The translations under genes and the position numbers were made by a program. The notes beneath the pieces are model-generated. The model had not been told where the DNA came from, did not search any database, and saw nothing but the letters and a program-made list of their open reading frames with translations. A stretch of 64,000 nt of DNA from JAFNAG01 sp963721405 (GTDB lineage Bacteria > Acidobacteriota > UBA6911), in contig CAVRJA010000014.1 of the NCBI GenBank assembly GCA_963721405.1, forward strand, positions 1,116,001-1,180,000, written 5' to 3'. Shown in pieces: positions 25,781 to 35,694 of the stretch; within the stretch, counting starts at the first letter, position 1, and each line of letters opens with the position of its first letter.

Positions 25781-26674
25781 TCAACGCATCGCCAGGCCGA
25801 TCTGGCCGAGGTTGTAGCGCATTAGGTCGAGATATCGATTCTCTGGCGGAATTCCAATGGGATTCAGAAACAACACCCGGGCGCCGCATTCCTCGGCGAT
25901 TGCTTCCGCGGCCTTGGAAGAAAACTGGGGCTCGGCGAAAATCGCCTTTGCCTTGATTTCCTTAGACTTGCGGATTATGTCGGCGATTTCCGCGGGCGAA
26001 GGCTCCTGCCCGGGACGCCGCTCGACGACAGCTGTTTCCTCCAGCCCGTAGTCGGCGGCGAAATACGACCACGCCGCATGGAAGGCGATGAACTTCCGGG
26101 TTGAGAATCCTGCCACTGCCGCGCGGATTTCTTCGTCCAGGGCGCGCAATTCCCGCTGAAAGCGATCGGCATTGGCCCGGTAAATCCCGGACCCGGCGGG
26201 ATCAACCTGAATCAGTGCGCCGCATATTTTTTCAACCTGGCGCATAGCGTTGACCGGGCTGAGCCAGGTATGCGGGTTTCCGCCCGGTTCATCCGCGTCT
26301 CCCGCAATGATCTTCAGGCCATCACTGGCCGTGACGACAACTAAGTTCGGATTTCCTGCGGACGAGACGACCTTGTCGGCCCAGAATTCGAGCCCGACGC
26401 CGTTGAGGATCAGCACGCGCGCGCGCGCCACCGCTTTCATCTGTGCCGGGGTGAGGTCGTAGGTGTGAGGGCTGGCTCCTGCCGGTATCAGCACTTCCAC
26501 TCGCACCCGATCTCCGCCGACCTGGCGGGCGAAATCGGCCATCGGCAGAACGCTGGCCACGACCTGCAGTCTGGCATCCGCCTGTTCGGGGTCCGCCTGA
26601 CGGCCACACCCCGCCAGAGTCAAGCTCAGGATTGATACCAGCAAAAGTGTGCCTGATCCGAAGGATCCTCGCAT
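25781..26674 (-). CDS. znuA: Zinc/manganese-binding lipoprotein
   Basis: 297 residues. A lipoprotein signal peptide ends LTLAGC (about 17-22). Cluster A-I solute-binding protein: metal ligands are probably the His of ASPHTYDL, the His of NPHTWLSPV, the His of FIAFHAAWSYF, and an acidic residue near AIFAEPQFSSKA. The flexible His-rich loop of many ZnuA proteins is missing (DADEPGGNPH is short), so the metal could be Zn or Mn. The chosen start follows AAAGGGG. It captures metal outside the membrane for ZnuBC. Confidence 0.88.
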   Translation of the reverse strand: MRGSFGSGTLLLVSILSLTLAGCGRQADPEQADARLQVVASVLPMADFARQVGGDRVRVEVLIPAGASPHTYDLTPAQMKAVARARVLILNGVGLEFWADKVVSSAGNPNLVVVTASDGLKIIAGDADEPGGNPHTWLSPVNAMRQVEKICGALIQVDPAGSGIYRANADRFQRELRALDEEIRAAVAGFSTRKFIAFHAAWSYFAADYGLEETAVVERRPGQEPSPAEIADIIRKSKEIKAKAIFAEPQFSSKAAEAIAEECGARVLFLNPIGIPPENRYLDLMRYNLGQIGLAMR

Positions 26675-26741
26675 GAAAACCCCTTTCACGGCTTGATATA
26701 TCGCAACTGCCCTTCCGGGCCGTCCAAATAAGAGAGTCTGC

Positions 26742-26747
26742 ATTATA
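26742..26747 (-). promoter_or_regulatory. Possible -10 box of the znuACB operon
   Basis: TATAAT on the minus strand, 68 bases before the znuA start and preceded by GGG. No good -35 hexamer is found at normal spacing. I could not recognise a Zur operator. Confidence 0.3.
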
Positions 26748-27103
26748 CCCGCTTTCCGCTGCTACCTGGATCAAAAGCTGATCCGCAGCGCGGCGGTCCC
26801 CGCCGGTGGATCCGCCGCCCGTGTTTTCGGCCAGGAAGGCCCCGGCACGAGGGTGGTAACCCAGAAATTCCGCCCCGGTGTGCCAATCCTCTCCTAGGGA
26901 TTATTTCCCCGGCAGCAAGGGAATTGCCTAGTTATGCGCCCTCCCGGCGCCGACTACACTCAGACCACTATGGTAATCCGCAAGCTGTCCCACCTTTGCC
27001 AATTCCGCAGCACAAATCCTCCAAGCATGGGGGCGAACCGCGCTACTACGGTTTGGCCCCCCGTTTGGGCTTCGGGGATGCAGCTGAGGGAGCGGGAGGC
27101 ATA
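26748..27103. other. Divergent intergenic gap, nothing recognised
   Basis: Leader region shared by znuA (minus) and the zinc-ribbon gene (plus). The plus-strand frame is open through part of it but lacks a start or similarity. It contains a GGCTTCGGGGATG stretch and no clear terminator. Confidence 0.4.
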
Positions 27104-27367
27104 ATGAAATGTCATCGCTGTAACGGTCTGATGTACCGGATGGAGTTGAGGGACACCAGGGGGTTCGATCGCCTAATGGCCTTTGTATGTATAATTTGCG
27201 GTGAGATATTAGATTCGACCATTGCTGTGAATCGTGGCAGGAACATGTCGATGGAGCAGCGCTTTCCCAAGCGCGCCCCCCGGCGCAGGCGTTTTAGCGC
27301 GAAATTCGACCGGTTTGCCGCAGGCAACGACCGAGCAGGATACGCCAGGGGCGCCGAGCAGTTCTAG
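27104..27367 (+). CDS. Small zinc-ribbon protein
   Basis: 87 residues starting MKCHRCNGLMYRMEL. Two CxxC knuckles (CHRC at 3-6 and CIIC at about 29-32, in FVCIICGEILD) make a zinc ribbon of about 35 residues. The C-terminal half is very basic (RFPKRAPRRRRFSAKF), suggesting nucleic-acid contact. GGGAGGC lies 3-4 bases from the ATG, which decides the start; the frame is open much further upstream. Function is unknown. It stands divergent from the znu operon. Confidence 0.7.
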   Translation: MKCHRCNGLMYRMELRDTRGFDRLMAFVCIICGEILDSTIAVNRGRNMSMEQRFPKRAPRRRRFSAKFDRFAAGNDRAGYARGAEQF

Positions 27368-27793
27368 ACATTACTGGGGTGGGTGTAACAGGTTCCAGGG
27401 ATCGAAAACGGGATAGTACCGGAACAAGCAGAGAATCGACTTTTGTTGTACTGGTTTGGATATTCCGCAGCAAGCTGATTGTAGGACCGGCGGTTCGAAG
27501 TAACGCGCGGCGCGCCACCCGAAAAATCAAGGCCATAGTTCTGCTTGGATCCATCAGCGACGAGCCTCACTCGCTCAGTCATCTGCTCCGGCCCCGACCT
27601 TCTCCGCCAGACCAGGACAGGGGATCGGTGATTCAACCGGAGACACTCCGGCGGAAATTTCTGGGTTCGATAAGCACAAGCATCGGGCAAGCATCATCGG
27701 CTGCGGGTGGCCGCCAAGTCTCAAGTCATAGCATTCGTTTAAAACTAACGCGGCGGCCAATCGGACGAACCTCAGGCACAGGAAGGCGCTTGT
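27368..27793. other. Gap without a supportable gene
   Basis: 426 bases before the glycosyltransferase gene. Long frames on both strands here lack starts, ribosome-binding sites and similarity. The end holds AGGAAGG, the ribosome-binding site of the next gene. Confidence 0.45.
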
Positions 27794-28954
27794 ATGCGGA
27801 TTGCCATGTTCTCGTGGGAATCCCTTCATTCCATATCGGTGGGCGGAATCGCAGCCCACGTCACGGAATTGGCGGCGGCGATCCAGCGGCAGGGGCACGA
27901 GGTTCATGTTTTTACCCGGCCAGGGATGGGCGGGAGCAGTGTTCGCAACATCGACGGGGTCTGGTACCACTACTGTGCCTTCCGGTTCAGTTCGAACCTC
28001 ATAGAGGAGATGCAGGACATGTGCCGCTCCTTTGTCTGGCATTTCCTTCAAACGGAGGATCATATCGGGCATTTCGATGTCGTGCACGCCCACGATTGGC
28101 TTGCGTCCAACACCATGGTCTGGATCAAACAGGGGCGACCGGACCACCGGGCGGTGCTGACGATGCACTCGACTGAGTATGGCCGTTGCGGAAACAACTT
28201 CTGGGGAGGCGCCTCGGCGAGCATACGCGACCACGAGCGACACGGCACTTACTGTGCCGACCGCGTCATCGCCGTCAGCGGGGCGCTCAAAGGGGAGTTG
28301 ATGTGGATGTACAACCTGCCCGACTGGAAGTGCTGGATGATTTACAACGGCGTGCCGGTTCACAAGTACGACGGATATCTCGACCCCGGAGGCGTCAAGA
28401 TCCGGTACGGCATCAGACCGGTGGACCCGACAGTGTTGTTTGTCGGCCGCCTCACAATCCAGAAAGGCCCCGACCTTCTGCTCGAAGCGGCCGCTCACTT
28501 GCTTCGGTACTACGGAAACACAAAGTTTGTTTTTGCCGGCGACGGGAACATGCGTCCCGGCCTCGAGCACAGGGCGCATCAACTGGGAATTGCCCACGCG
28601 ACCCGGTTTCTCGGATATCGCAACGGTCAAGAGTTGCTTGATCTCTACCGGGCGGCGGATGCGGTCTGCGTTCCGAGCCGGAATGAACCCTTCGGCATCA
28701 CCGTGCTTGAGGCCTGGGCAGCTGGCAAGCCCGTAGTCGTGTCGATGAACGGCGGACCAAACGAGTTCATCTGGCATGAGGTGAACGGCCTGAAAGTCTA
28801 CCCACGCGTCGACTCGATCGGTTGGGGGCTGGGACGGCTGTTCACAAACTTTGAGTGGGCCCGGTGGATGGGACGCAATGGCAGGATTGCCGCGGAAACC
28901 ACGTTCACCTGGGATCGAATCGCCGACATGACGATTCAATGCTACCGGTCCTGA
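27794..28954 (+). CDS. GT4-family glycosyltransferase (glycogen-synthase-like)
   Basis: 386 residues, GT-B fold. The N-terminal domain begins MRIAMFSWESLHSISVGGIA with the glycine loop that binds the sugar donor, then HEVHVFTRPG and DVVHAHDWLA. The C-terminal domain has VLFVGRLTIQKGPDLLLEAA (about 214-233), FAGDGNMRPGLE and the E-x7-E motif in EPFGITVLEAWAAGKPVV. The resemblance to archaeal/bacterial GT4 alpha-glucan synthases, and the two GH57 genes downstream, suggest ADP- or UDP-glucose-dependent alpha-glucan or maltose-phosphate-type synthesis. AGGAAGG lies upstream. Confidence 0.85.
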   Translation: MRIAMFSWESLHSISVGGIAAHVTELAAAIQRQGHEVHVFTRPGMGGSSVRNIDGVWYHYCAFRFSSNLIEEMQDMCRSFVWHFLQTEDHIGHFDVVHAHDWLASNTMVWIKQGRPDHRAVLTMHSTEYGRCGNNFWGGASASIRDHERHGTYCADRVIAVSGALKGELMWMYNLPDWKCWMIYNGVPVHKYDGYLDPGGVKIRYGIRPVDPTVLFVGRLTIQKGPDLLLEAAAHLLRYYGNTKFVFAGDGNMRPGLEHRAHQLGIAHATRFLGYRNGQELLDLYRAADAVCVPSRNEPFGITVLEAWAAGKPVVVSMNGGPNEFIWHEVNGLKVYPRVDSIGWGLGRLFTNFEWARWMGRNGRIAAETTFTWDRIADMTIQCYRS

Positions 28955-29261
28955 CCGGAATTTCTGCCCGGGGACTCCATAGTAAGACTGCTCCGCTCTG
29001 CGCCAGGGGGCGGATGAACGCCGATCGCATTCCGATGAATCCGCAGCAGACGCAAAAACGTTTGCTGCCGTTGATCGTCACCCCGCCAGGAGGCCCTGGC
29101 TCTCTGCCGCCTGCGCACCGGGGATCCTGGCGACAGCAAAATCCGCATTCCAAATCCAAAATCGCGTTGACTCTGGCATGAGGCGGGCTAAACTGGGCGG
29201 GCGCGGCCATGCCGGCCGCAGATCCCAGGCTTTCAGTGCAGAACGGCTTCACGCAGGGCGC

Positions 29262-30134
29262 ATGGAGAGAATCGATTTACGGAGCATGTCTCGCAGGCAA
29301 CTCGTCAATCTGGCCAAGAAGGCTGGGATTCTCCCGCAGTTCCGTCTGACCAAGGCGCAACTCGTTGCGGGGCTTGAGGCCGTCTCCTCGAGCCGGGCCG
29401 AACCTCGGCCGCCTGCAGAGCTGCCTCAAAATTACGGCCGCACGAGGCTTACTTTGCTGGAGGTTGAGCCGTGTTGGGTTTATGCCTATTGGGAAGTCAC
29501 GACAGCGGATTGCGCGGCAGCCGTGGACCTGCTGGGTGCCGAGGCACAGTGGATCCTGCGTTTTTATGACCTCACGGGAGTCAAACCGGAATCCGCCGAG
29601 GCAAGTTATTTCGATCTGTTTGTCGACCTGGAAGCCGGGAACTGGTACGTCAATCTCTGGGACGGCGGCAAATCCTATTTTGCTGAGTTCGGCCTCGTGT
29701 CCGCTGCGGGCCAATTTGTCCCCGTCTGCCGCTCGAATAGGATCCGGGTTCCCCCCTCGGGCCCGGCGCCGGAGTCCGAGCCCCGCTGGCTCGCAGTGGA
29801 CGGTGTGCCGGATCGCTCCGACGATGCGCCGGGTGAGGCCGAACATGTATCTGCACCAGAACCGGCTTCCATTGCCTCGCACCCACAATCCGATCCTGCC
29901 GTGGAACTTTCCGTACCGGCAGCCGTTCCTGAGCCCGCGCACGGCGCTGAACCTGGCTCCCCTCCGTCCGGCGTCCATCCGGAGCCTGCACTTCCCGAGC
30001 CCCAGCTCGCCGCACCGAGATTACCGTCCTCGCATGACGCCGGCAGTTTCGGCCTGGGAAGGCGCCTGCTGCGAGGCGAACCGCCGATCCAACGAGGCCG
30101 CCATTCTTCCCGCCCCAAAGCACCCCCGGAATGA
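29262..30134 (+). CDS. DUF4912 protein with SAP/Rho-N-like N-terminus
   Basis: About 290 residues from MERIDLRSMSRRQL. Residues 5-40 (SRRQLVNLAKKAGILPQFRLTK split around LTKAQLVAGL) form a SAP/Rho-N-like helical hairpin. Residues about 55-165 are DUF4912 (LLEVEPCWVYAYWEVT, WILRFYDLTG, GNWYVNLWDGGKSYFAEFGL), a predicted beta-sandwich often beside alpha-glucan enzymes. The last 100 residues are Pro/Glu/Ala-rich and probably disordered. The family function is unknown. A 308-base gap precedes it, holding only AT-rich low-complexity pieces. Confidence 0.75.
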   Translation: MERIDLRSMSRRQLVNLAKKAGILPQFRLTKAQLVAGLEAVSSSRAEPRPPAELPQNYGRTRLTLLEVEPCWVYAYWEVTTADCAAAVDLLGAEAQWILRFYDLTGVKPESAEASYFDLFVDLEAGNWYVNLWDGGKSYFAEFGLVSAAGQFVPVCRSNRIRVPPSGPAPESEPRWLAVDGVPDRSDDAPGEAEHVSAPEPASIASHPQSDPAVELSVPAAVPEPAHGAEPGSPPSGVHPEPALPEPQLAAPRLPSSHDAGSFGLGRRLLRGEPPIQRGRHSSRPKAPPE

Positions 30135-30150
30135 GGCGGGGATGGGGGAC

Positions 30151-30328
30151 TGGGTGCCGGGTGTTGGGTGTTAGGTGTTGGGTGTTAGAACGGCGGCATA
30201 GGAGACTTTAGACGTCAAAGATATCGCACCACCGTCATCACCCGATATCCGCCACCTATTACCCAGCACCCGGCCACTAATCCCCAATCCCCAACACCCG
30301 AAACCCAGCACCCAGCGCCCATCCCCGG
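30151..30328. repeat. Low-complexity inverted array, second locus
   Basis: The G/T arm (30151-30188, GGGTGTTGGGTGTTAGG type) and the C/A arm (about 30246-30328, CCCAACACCCGAAACCC type) flank a 57-base unique core. The design matches 5440-5736 without the CAGACAT middle. It lies just upstream of the first GH57 gene. Confidence 0.8.
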
Positions 30329-30400
30329 CGCCGGAGGAGGTTGCACTGCGAATGGCTGCCGCGTACAATTCTTCAGCCCTCGGGTGCTGGATGGAGGTTT

Positions 30401-32014
30401 ATGAGCCCCGGTTACCTTGCCATCGTATTGCACGCGCATCTCCCGTTTGTCCGCCATCCGGAGCATGAGGATTTTCTCGAGGAGCACTGGCTCTACGAAG
30501 CGATCACCGAATCCTACGTCCCGCTGCTCTGGATGCTGGAATCGCTCACGGAAGACGGCATCGATTTCCGGTTGACGCTTTCACTCACCCCAACGCTGAT
30601 TACCATGCTCAATGATGACTTGCTCCGTCGCCGGTATGCACGCTACCTGGACGGTTTGTGCGAACTGGCGGAACACGAAGTCGAGCGCACCCGCCACATG
30701 CCGGGGTTTAACGGCGTGTCGGTCATGTATCGCAACCGGTTTTTGAAGGTGCGATTCGATTACACGAATCGTTGGAAGACGGATCTTGTGGGCGCATTCC
30801 GGAGCCTCCAGGAAGAGGGCAGGCTGGAGATCGTGGCCTCGGCCGCGACTCACGGTTTCCTGCCGCTCCTGAGAGTGAATCCCCGTGCGGTGCGGGCCCA
30901 GGTCCTGCTCGGGGTTAAACAATACGTCGAAGCATTCGGTTGCAAGCCGGCCGGCATCTGGCTCCCGGAATGCGGGTTCTATCCGGGCCTGGAGGAGGTG
31001 CTGAAGGAGGCCGGACTACGCTACTTTTTTGTGGATTCGCACGCCATTGAAAACGCCGGCAGCCGGGCCAGGCGCGGCGTCTATGCGCCCGTCTGTTGTC
31101 CGGGCGGCATCGCTGCCTTCGGGCGCGACCCGGAATCCGCAAAGCAAGTCTGGAGTTCGATCGAAGGGTACCCAGGGGATTTTGACTACCGCGAGTTTTA
31201 TCGTGATATCGGCTACGATCTCGATTTCGAATATATCAAGCCCTACGTTCACAAAGACGGCATCCGAGTCAACACGGGCATCAAGTACTACCGTATCACC
31301 GGGACTGCCGGAGAGAAAGAACCCTACGTTTCGGAGAGAGCCCGCGAAAAAGCGGCCCTGCATGCCGACAATTTCCTGGCGAGCCGGCAGAGGCAGGTGG
31401 CGGAGCTGCAGGTGCGGTTCGACAGGAAACCGATCATCGTATCGCTCTACGACGCCGAGCTGTTCGGCCACTGGTGGTTCGAAGGGCCGGATTGGCTGGA
31501 TGCCCTGTTTCGCCGAATCGAGGGCAGCCGGCGCGAACTGCGGCCGATTCTTCTCTCGGAGTACCTTGCGGAATACCCGGTGAACCAGGCTTCGATCCCA
31601 AGCGCGTCGAGTTGGGGGTATCAGGGTTACAGCAGCGCCTGGCTCAATGGTTCCAACGACTGGATCTACCGTCACTTGCATGAGGCGGCGGACCGAATGG
31701 AGGATCTGGCTTGCCGGTTTCCCGCATCCGAGGGTGTCGAGGAGCGTGCGCTCAATCAGGCCGCGCGCGAATTGCTGCTGGCCCAATCGAGCGATTGGGC
31801 CTTTATCATGTCCCGCCATACCGTGGTTCCCTACGCCGTGCAGCGCACGAAGGACCACTTGCTCAGGTTCCACAGGCTCTACGATCATCTCACCCGGGGT
31901 ACTACGGCGCAGGAGGAGGGGTGGTTGGCCGAACTTGAATCGCAGGACAACATCTTCCCAAGCCTGGACTATAGAGTCTACGGCTGCGATGATCGGCGCC
32001 CCCCTCAAAACTGA
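30401..32014 (+). CDS. GH57 1,4-alpha-glucan branching enzyme
   Basis: 537 residues. The start MSPGYLAIVLHAHLPFVRHP follows GGAGGT by 3 bases; upstream sequence in frame is repeat-derived. The HAHLPF opening and the catalytic Glu in IWLPECGFYPGLEE (about 188-201) match the TK1436/AmyC branching-enzyme clade. The acid Asp lies in VSLYDAELFGHWWFEGP (about 348-364). The C-terminal DUF1957-type helical domain runs from about 420. It makes alpha-1,6 branches in glycogen-like glucan. The second GH57 gene starts 21 bases after its stop. Confidence 0.9.
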   Translation: MSPGYLAIVLHAHLPFVRHPEHEDFLEEHWLYEAITESYVPLLWMLESLTEDGIDFRLTLSLTPTLITMLNDDLLRRRYARYLDGLCELAEHEVERTRHMPGFNGVSVMYRNRFLKVRFDYTNRWKTDLVGAFRSLQEEGRLEIVASAATHGFLPLLRVNPRAVRAQVLLGVKQYVEAFGCKPAGIWLPECGFYPGLEEVLKEAGLRYFFVDSHAIENAGSRARRGVYAPVCCPGGIAAFGRDPESAKQVWSSIEGYPGDFDYREFYRDIGYDLDFEYIKPYVHKDGIRVNTGIKYYRITGTAGEKEPYVSERAREKAALHADNFLASRQRQVAELQVRFDRKPIIVSLYDAELFGHWWFEGPDWLDALFRRIEGSRRELRPILLSEYLAEYPVNQASIPSASSWGYQGYSSAWLNGSNDWIYRHLHEAADRMEDLACRFPASEGVEERALNQAARELLLAQSSDWAFIMSRHTVVPYAVQRTKDHLLRFHRLYDHLTRGTTAQEEGWLAELESQDNIFPSLDYRVYGCDDRRPPQN

Positions 32015-32035
32015 ATAGATTCAGGAGTATCGAGT

Positions 32036-33493
32036 ATGTCCTTCAGTCCCATTCCCGAAATCATCGACGGCCTGCCCAACGTCGCCGGTTGGGAAAACCA
32101 GGTCGAAACCGTGACCAGCCGGCAGGAGCCGGTGTTTTTGTCGCGCATACAGTTACGCCCGGATCGGATCCAGGCCGCATTCGCCGTCGGCCTGCACATG
32201 CATCAACCCTTGATCATCGGCGGAAATGACGTTCGGACAGGCAGCCTGATCGGCAATCTTCAGCACATGGTGGAAAATCAGCACATTCATGGAAACCATG
32301 ACGCTCCCGCATTCGCCTGGTGCTACGGGCGCACGGCGGATTTCATCCGCGAGCTGGTGGATGCGGGCCGGCAACCGCGGGTCATGCTCGATTACTCGGG
32401 ATGCCTGCTGTTCGGCCTCCGGCAAATGGGGCGTGGCGACATCCTGGACAACCTGAAGTCGATCGCGGCCGGTGATCGCTATTGGCCGTTCGCCGAGTGG
32501 CTCGGTACTTTCTGGGGGCACGCCGTCGCACCCTCCACGCCGATCCCGGATCTCAAACTGCACATCCGCGCCTGGCAGCACCATTTCGCCGCGATTTTCG
32601 GTTGGGAAGCGCTCGGACGAGTCCGGGGATTCTCTCCGCCGGAGATGAGCCTGCCCAATCACCCGGATGTCTGTTACGAGTACGTGAAGGCACTGCGCGA
32701 TTGCGGCTACGGTTGGCTGCTCGTTCAGGAGCACTCCGTCGAGGAGGTCGACGGGAGCGGGTTGCGCGATCGGTACCTGCCCCGGCGCCTGGTTGCGCGC
32801 AATTTTAGGGGGGAGGAAACCTCGATCACGGCGCTCATCAAGACGCAGGGATCCGACACGAAACTCGTCGGCCAAATGCAACCGTACGCTGAAGCTCGCA
32901 GCCAGAATCCGCGAAGCCTGAAGGGGAAGACCGTTCCGCCGCTCGTGATGCAGATCAGCGACGGCGAAAACGGCGGCGTCATGATGAACGAGTTCCCCGG
33001 AAACTACATGCGCGTCTGGTATGAAACCGGTTCCGAAGGAGTCGTCGGCCTCAACGGCACCGAATACCTCGAAATGCTCGCGGCAAAAGGATTGTCCGCA
33101 GACGATTTTGACCCGATCCAGCCGATCCACCAGCACACCATCTGGAGCCGTGCCGGCACGAGTCCTACTCCGGAGCAGGTCGCCAGGGCGATCGCCGAAG
33201 CCAAGGCAAGCGATCACCGTTTTCACATGGAGGGGGGATCGTGGACCAATAACCTCAGCTGGGTGAAAAACTATGCCAATGTGATGGACCCCCTGAACGA
33301 ACTGAGCGCCCGCTTCCACGAGAAGACTGAGGGCAAGCCGGTGGACAAAAACAGCCACCGGTACCGCAACGCCCTGCTCTATCTGCTCGTTTCCCAGACC
33401 AGCTGTTATCGATACTGGGGACAGGGTATATGGACCGATTATGCCAGGGAAGTGATTCGCCGGGGAAACGACATCCTAGCCTGTGACTTCTGA
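32036..33493 (+). CDS. GH57-family glycoside hydrolase (unassigned activity)
   Basis: 485 residues. GLHMHQPLIIGGNDV (about 52-66) is the GH57 first motif. FSPPEMSLPNHPD (about 200-212) should hold the nucleophile Glu, and MQISDGENGGVMMNEFPG (about 303-320) the acid Asp. It is a divergent group, distinct from branching enzyme, amylopullulanase and 4-alpha-glucanotransferase as I know them, so I name no substrate. AGGAG precedes the ATG. It is co-directional with the branching enzyme and likely part of the same alpha-glucan module. Confidence 0.8.
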   Translation: MSFSPIPEIIDGLPNVAGWENQVETVTSRQEPVFLSRIQLRPDRIQAAFAVGLHMHQPLIIGGNDVRTGSLIGNLQHMVENQHIHGNHDAPAFAWCYGRTADFIRELVDAGRQPRVMLDYSGCLLFGLRQMGRGDILDNLKSIAAGDRYWPFAEWLGTFWGHAVAPSTPIPDLKLHIRAWQHHFAAIFGWEALGRVRGFSPPEMSLPNHPDVCYEYVKALRDCGYGWLLVQEHSVEEVDGSGLRDRYLPRRLVARNFRGEETSITALIKTQGSDTKLVGQMQPYAEARSQNPRSLKGKTVPPLVMQISDGENGGVMMNEFPGNYMRVWYETGSEGVVGLNGTEYLEMLAAKGLSADDFDPIQPIHQHTIWSRAGTSPTPEQVARAIAEAKASDHRFHMEGGSWTNNLSWVKNYANVMDPLNELSARFHEKTEGKPVDKNSHRYRNALLYLLVSQTSCYRYWGQGIWTDYAREVIRRGNDILACDF

Positions 33494-33735
33494 ATGCCGG
33501 ATCTCAAGAAGCCCGCGACGGGCAAGGGTGTATCGGGGATAATTCCATAGCGAACTGGGGTTTTGCCTAGTACCCGCCAAATTCCGCTGGAGCTAGATTA
33601 GAGACGTACGATCTCTGCCGATAGTCCCACCTAAAGAATCTGCCTGCAATCTCCTCTGCTGGCCTGGGGACACCGAGTTGAGGCGGGAGTCCCCAGGAAA
33701 GAGGATTCACACAAGCAGGAACGCCGGGCATCAAG

Positions 33736-35688
33736 TCAGCGCATGCCCTGGATCCGTTTCAGTTGCTGTGCCGCGGTTGGGTTGTTTTCGATCCCGAGGA
33801 CCCGCGCGTATGCCTGCCTGGCTTCCGTGAGACGTCCCAGGCCCAGGTAGATGGCGCCGAGGTTAAGGTACGCGGGCACGTATTCCGGGTTGACGGCGGA
33901 TGCCAGTTGAAATTCCCGGATGGCTTGGGCAAAATCCTGTCCCTGCTTTACCGAGAACATGCCCATGAGGAAGTGAGCCCGAAACGATGCCGGGTGTTCC
34001 CGTAGGTTGGCGCCCATCTCCTCCAGGAATTGGCGCTGTGCCGCCGGGTCACGGATTATGCCATCCAGGTAACCGGACAGCTGCAGTGGCTGGATCAGCT
34101 TGATTTCGTTTTGCCGGATAACCCCCTCGTTGGTTCCATTGCGCCGGACGTAAATGACGGCGAGATCGTCGAAATAGACCAGCGCCCAGCCGGACCTGGG
34201 GAATGCAAGCGCGTCCAGGCTGGCCTGAGGTGATGACGGCGGCTGCTCCGGATAGGTAATGACTGCGTAGTCGAACCCGTACCTGGACACCAGCTCCTGC
34301 CAGCTTTGAGCGGATTGGAAGGCATTGGAGTAATCAGCCGCAATTCCCGGTTTCACGTAAACGTCTTCCCGTCCATCGATGAATACCCTGGTTTCCGGCC
34401 CGAGCCTCCAAATGAAGTAACCGCCGAAACCGTACGAGTTGAACATCCTGCCTTTTAAGCCGCTTTTCATGACGAACTCCGCCGCCTCGACCGGCAGAAT
34501 CCCCGTGTGAATGCCGGCGCCGAAGCGATAGGTGTAGGAGTTGCGTTCGATGGCGGCGACCCGGGCGAGGAGGGCGAGGGTTGCCAACGCCGGAAGCCAC
34601 CAGCGCAAGCGGCCGAGCCATTTCCCCCGGCTCAGCTGCCAGGCCAGGGATGGCGCCAGCAGGAATACGAACAGTGAGCGGAAGCGGAAGAAAAATGCGG
34701 CCAGGATCAGCAGAGCGGAGAACAGCAGCCATTCGTACGTCCGGACGCTGCGAGGCCGAAGCGCGAAGAGGGCTGCGGTCGCGGCTGCAAAGGCGATGAA
34801 CAACCCGGTGGCCAGGTCGAAGCCGAGGGCCACATTGGCACCGAAAGACCGGAACTCCTGGATATTGAGGGGACTTTCCGCGCGCAGGATCCCATACGCC
34901 AGCGTCCGGTAGGCGGCGGGATTCAGGAAGGACACGGCGATCACGGCCACAAGTGTCCAGAGGCGCCACGTGAGATCGGTGTGAAACGGGATTCGCTGCC
35001 AGGCAGTGCCTTGCCTGCGCAATTGCCAGGCCCGGTCGATCAGGAACGAACCGGCCAGCCCCCAGCCGAGCACTGCCGTGCCGCCGTGTACATTCACCCA
35101 CAGGAGTTGCAGCGCGGGGAGCAACAGCAGAAGCCGCGGCTTCTCCCTGCTCTTTTCATAGACCAGGAGAAACGTCATCGCGATGGGTAGCGATATCAGT
35201 TCCGGACGCTCAGCAAATCGGAGCCGTGCCACGGCATAACAGGCTGCGAGCACGAGCGTTGTCATTGCGGCGGACGCATCGCGCACTCGGGCCGTCCACG
35301 CGGCCAGGGCAAGCAGGCCGGCCACGGACAGGGATTTCATCACGGCAAGGCCGGTCAGTCCCGCGGCCTGATGGACCAGGAACGCGAGCACTCCGAAGAG
35401 CCACTCGTGGGCGATCCAGGGCTGCCCAGCCGCCGAAAATGAGAATGGATCCGTTGACGGAATTGCGTGTTGCCGCCAGATCCATTCGCCGGTCTTGAGA
35501 TGCCACCAGAGATCGACCGATCCGGTCTGGGAGAAGGATATGATGGCGACGAAAGCCAGCAACGGCGCCACCACGACCCGGAAAGAAAGGCCGGCCCGCT
35601 CCTGTTGAAAGAACAGGTTCAGTGCGTTTCCAGCAGGCACGGGCTGCTGCCGCCGGGAGGACTGGCTCTTACTCCGGGTTTGCGGCAT
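33736..35688 (-). CDS. Polytopic membrane protein with C-terminal TPR
   Basis: 650 residues. A glycosyltransferase-39/PMT-like architecture: about 10-11 hydrophobic segments (residues 35-400), with the early motif DLWWHLKTGEWIWRQHAIP resembling the catalytic loop of GT-C enzymes. A soluble part follows (NSYGFGGYFIWRLGPETRVF, then IDGREDVY). The last 100 residues are two to three TPR helices (EFQLASAVNPEYVPAYLNL). It may transfer a lipid-linked sugar, but this is not certain. It begins 6 bases after the topoisomerase VI A stop, which suggests one transcript. Confidence 0.7.
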   Translation of the reverse strand: MPQTRSKSQSSRRQQPVPAGNALNLFFQQERAGLSFRVVVAPLLAFVAIISFSQTGSVDLWWHLKTGEWIWRQHAIPSTDPFSFSAAGQPWIAHEWLFGVLAFLVHQAAGLTGLAVMKSLSVAGLLALAAWTARVRDASAAMTTLVLAACYAVARLRFAERPELISLPIAMTFLLVYEKSREKPRLLLLLPALQLLWVNVHGGTAVLGWGLAGSFLIDRAWQLRRQGTAWQRIPFHTDLTWRLWTLVAVIAVSFLNPAAYRTLAYGILRAESPLNIQEFRSFGANVALGFDLATGLFIAFAAATAALFALRPRSVRTYEWLLFSALLILAAFFFRFRSLFVFLLAPSLAWQLSRGKWLGRLRWWLPALATLALLARVAAIERNSYTYRFGAGIHTGILPVEAAEFVMKSGLKGRMFNSYGFGGYFIWRLGPETRVFIDGREDVYVKPGIAADYSNAFQSAQSWQELVSRYGFDYAVITYPEQPPSSPQASLDALAFPRSGWALVYFDDLAVIYVRRNGTNEGVIRQNEIKLIQPLQLSGYLDGIIRDPAAQRQFLEEMGANLREHPASFRAHFLMGMFSVKQGQDFAQAIREFQLASAVNPEYVPAYLNLGAIYLGLGRLTEARQAYARVLGIENNPTAAQQLKRIQGMR

Positions 35689-35694
35689 CGGCTG

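Noticed and set aside
27575..28939. 454-codon minus-strand frame opposite the glycosyltransferase
   Set aside because: It mirrors a clear GT4 gene with a good ribosome-binding site and has no recognisable motif. Long antisense frames are expected at this GC content.
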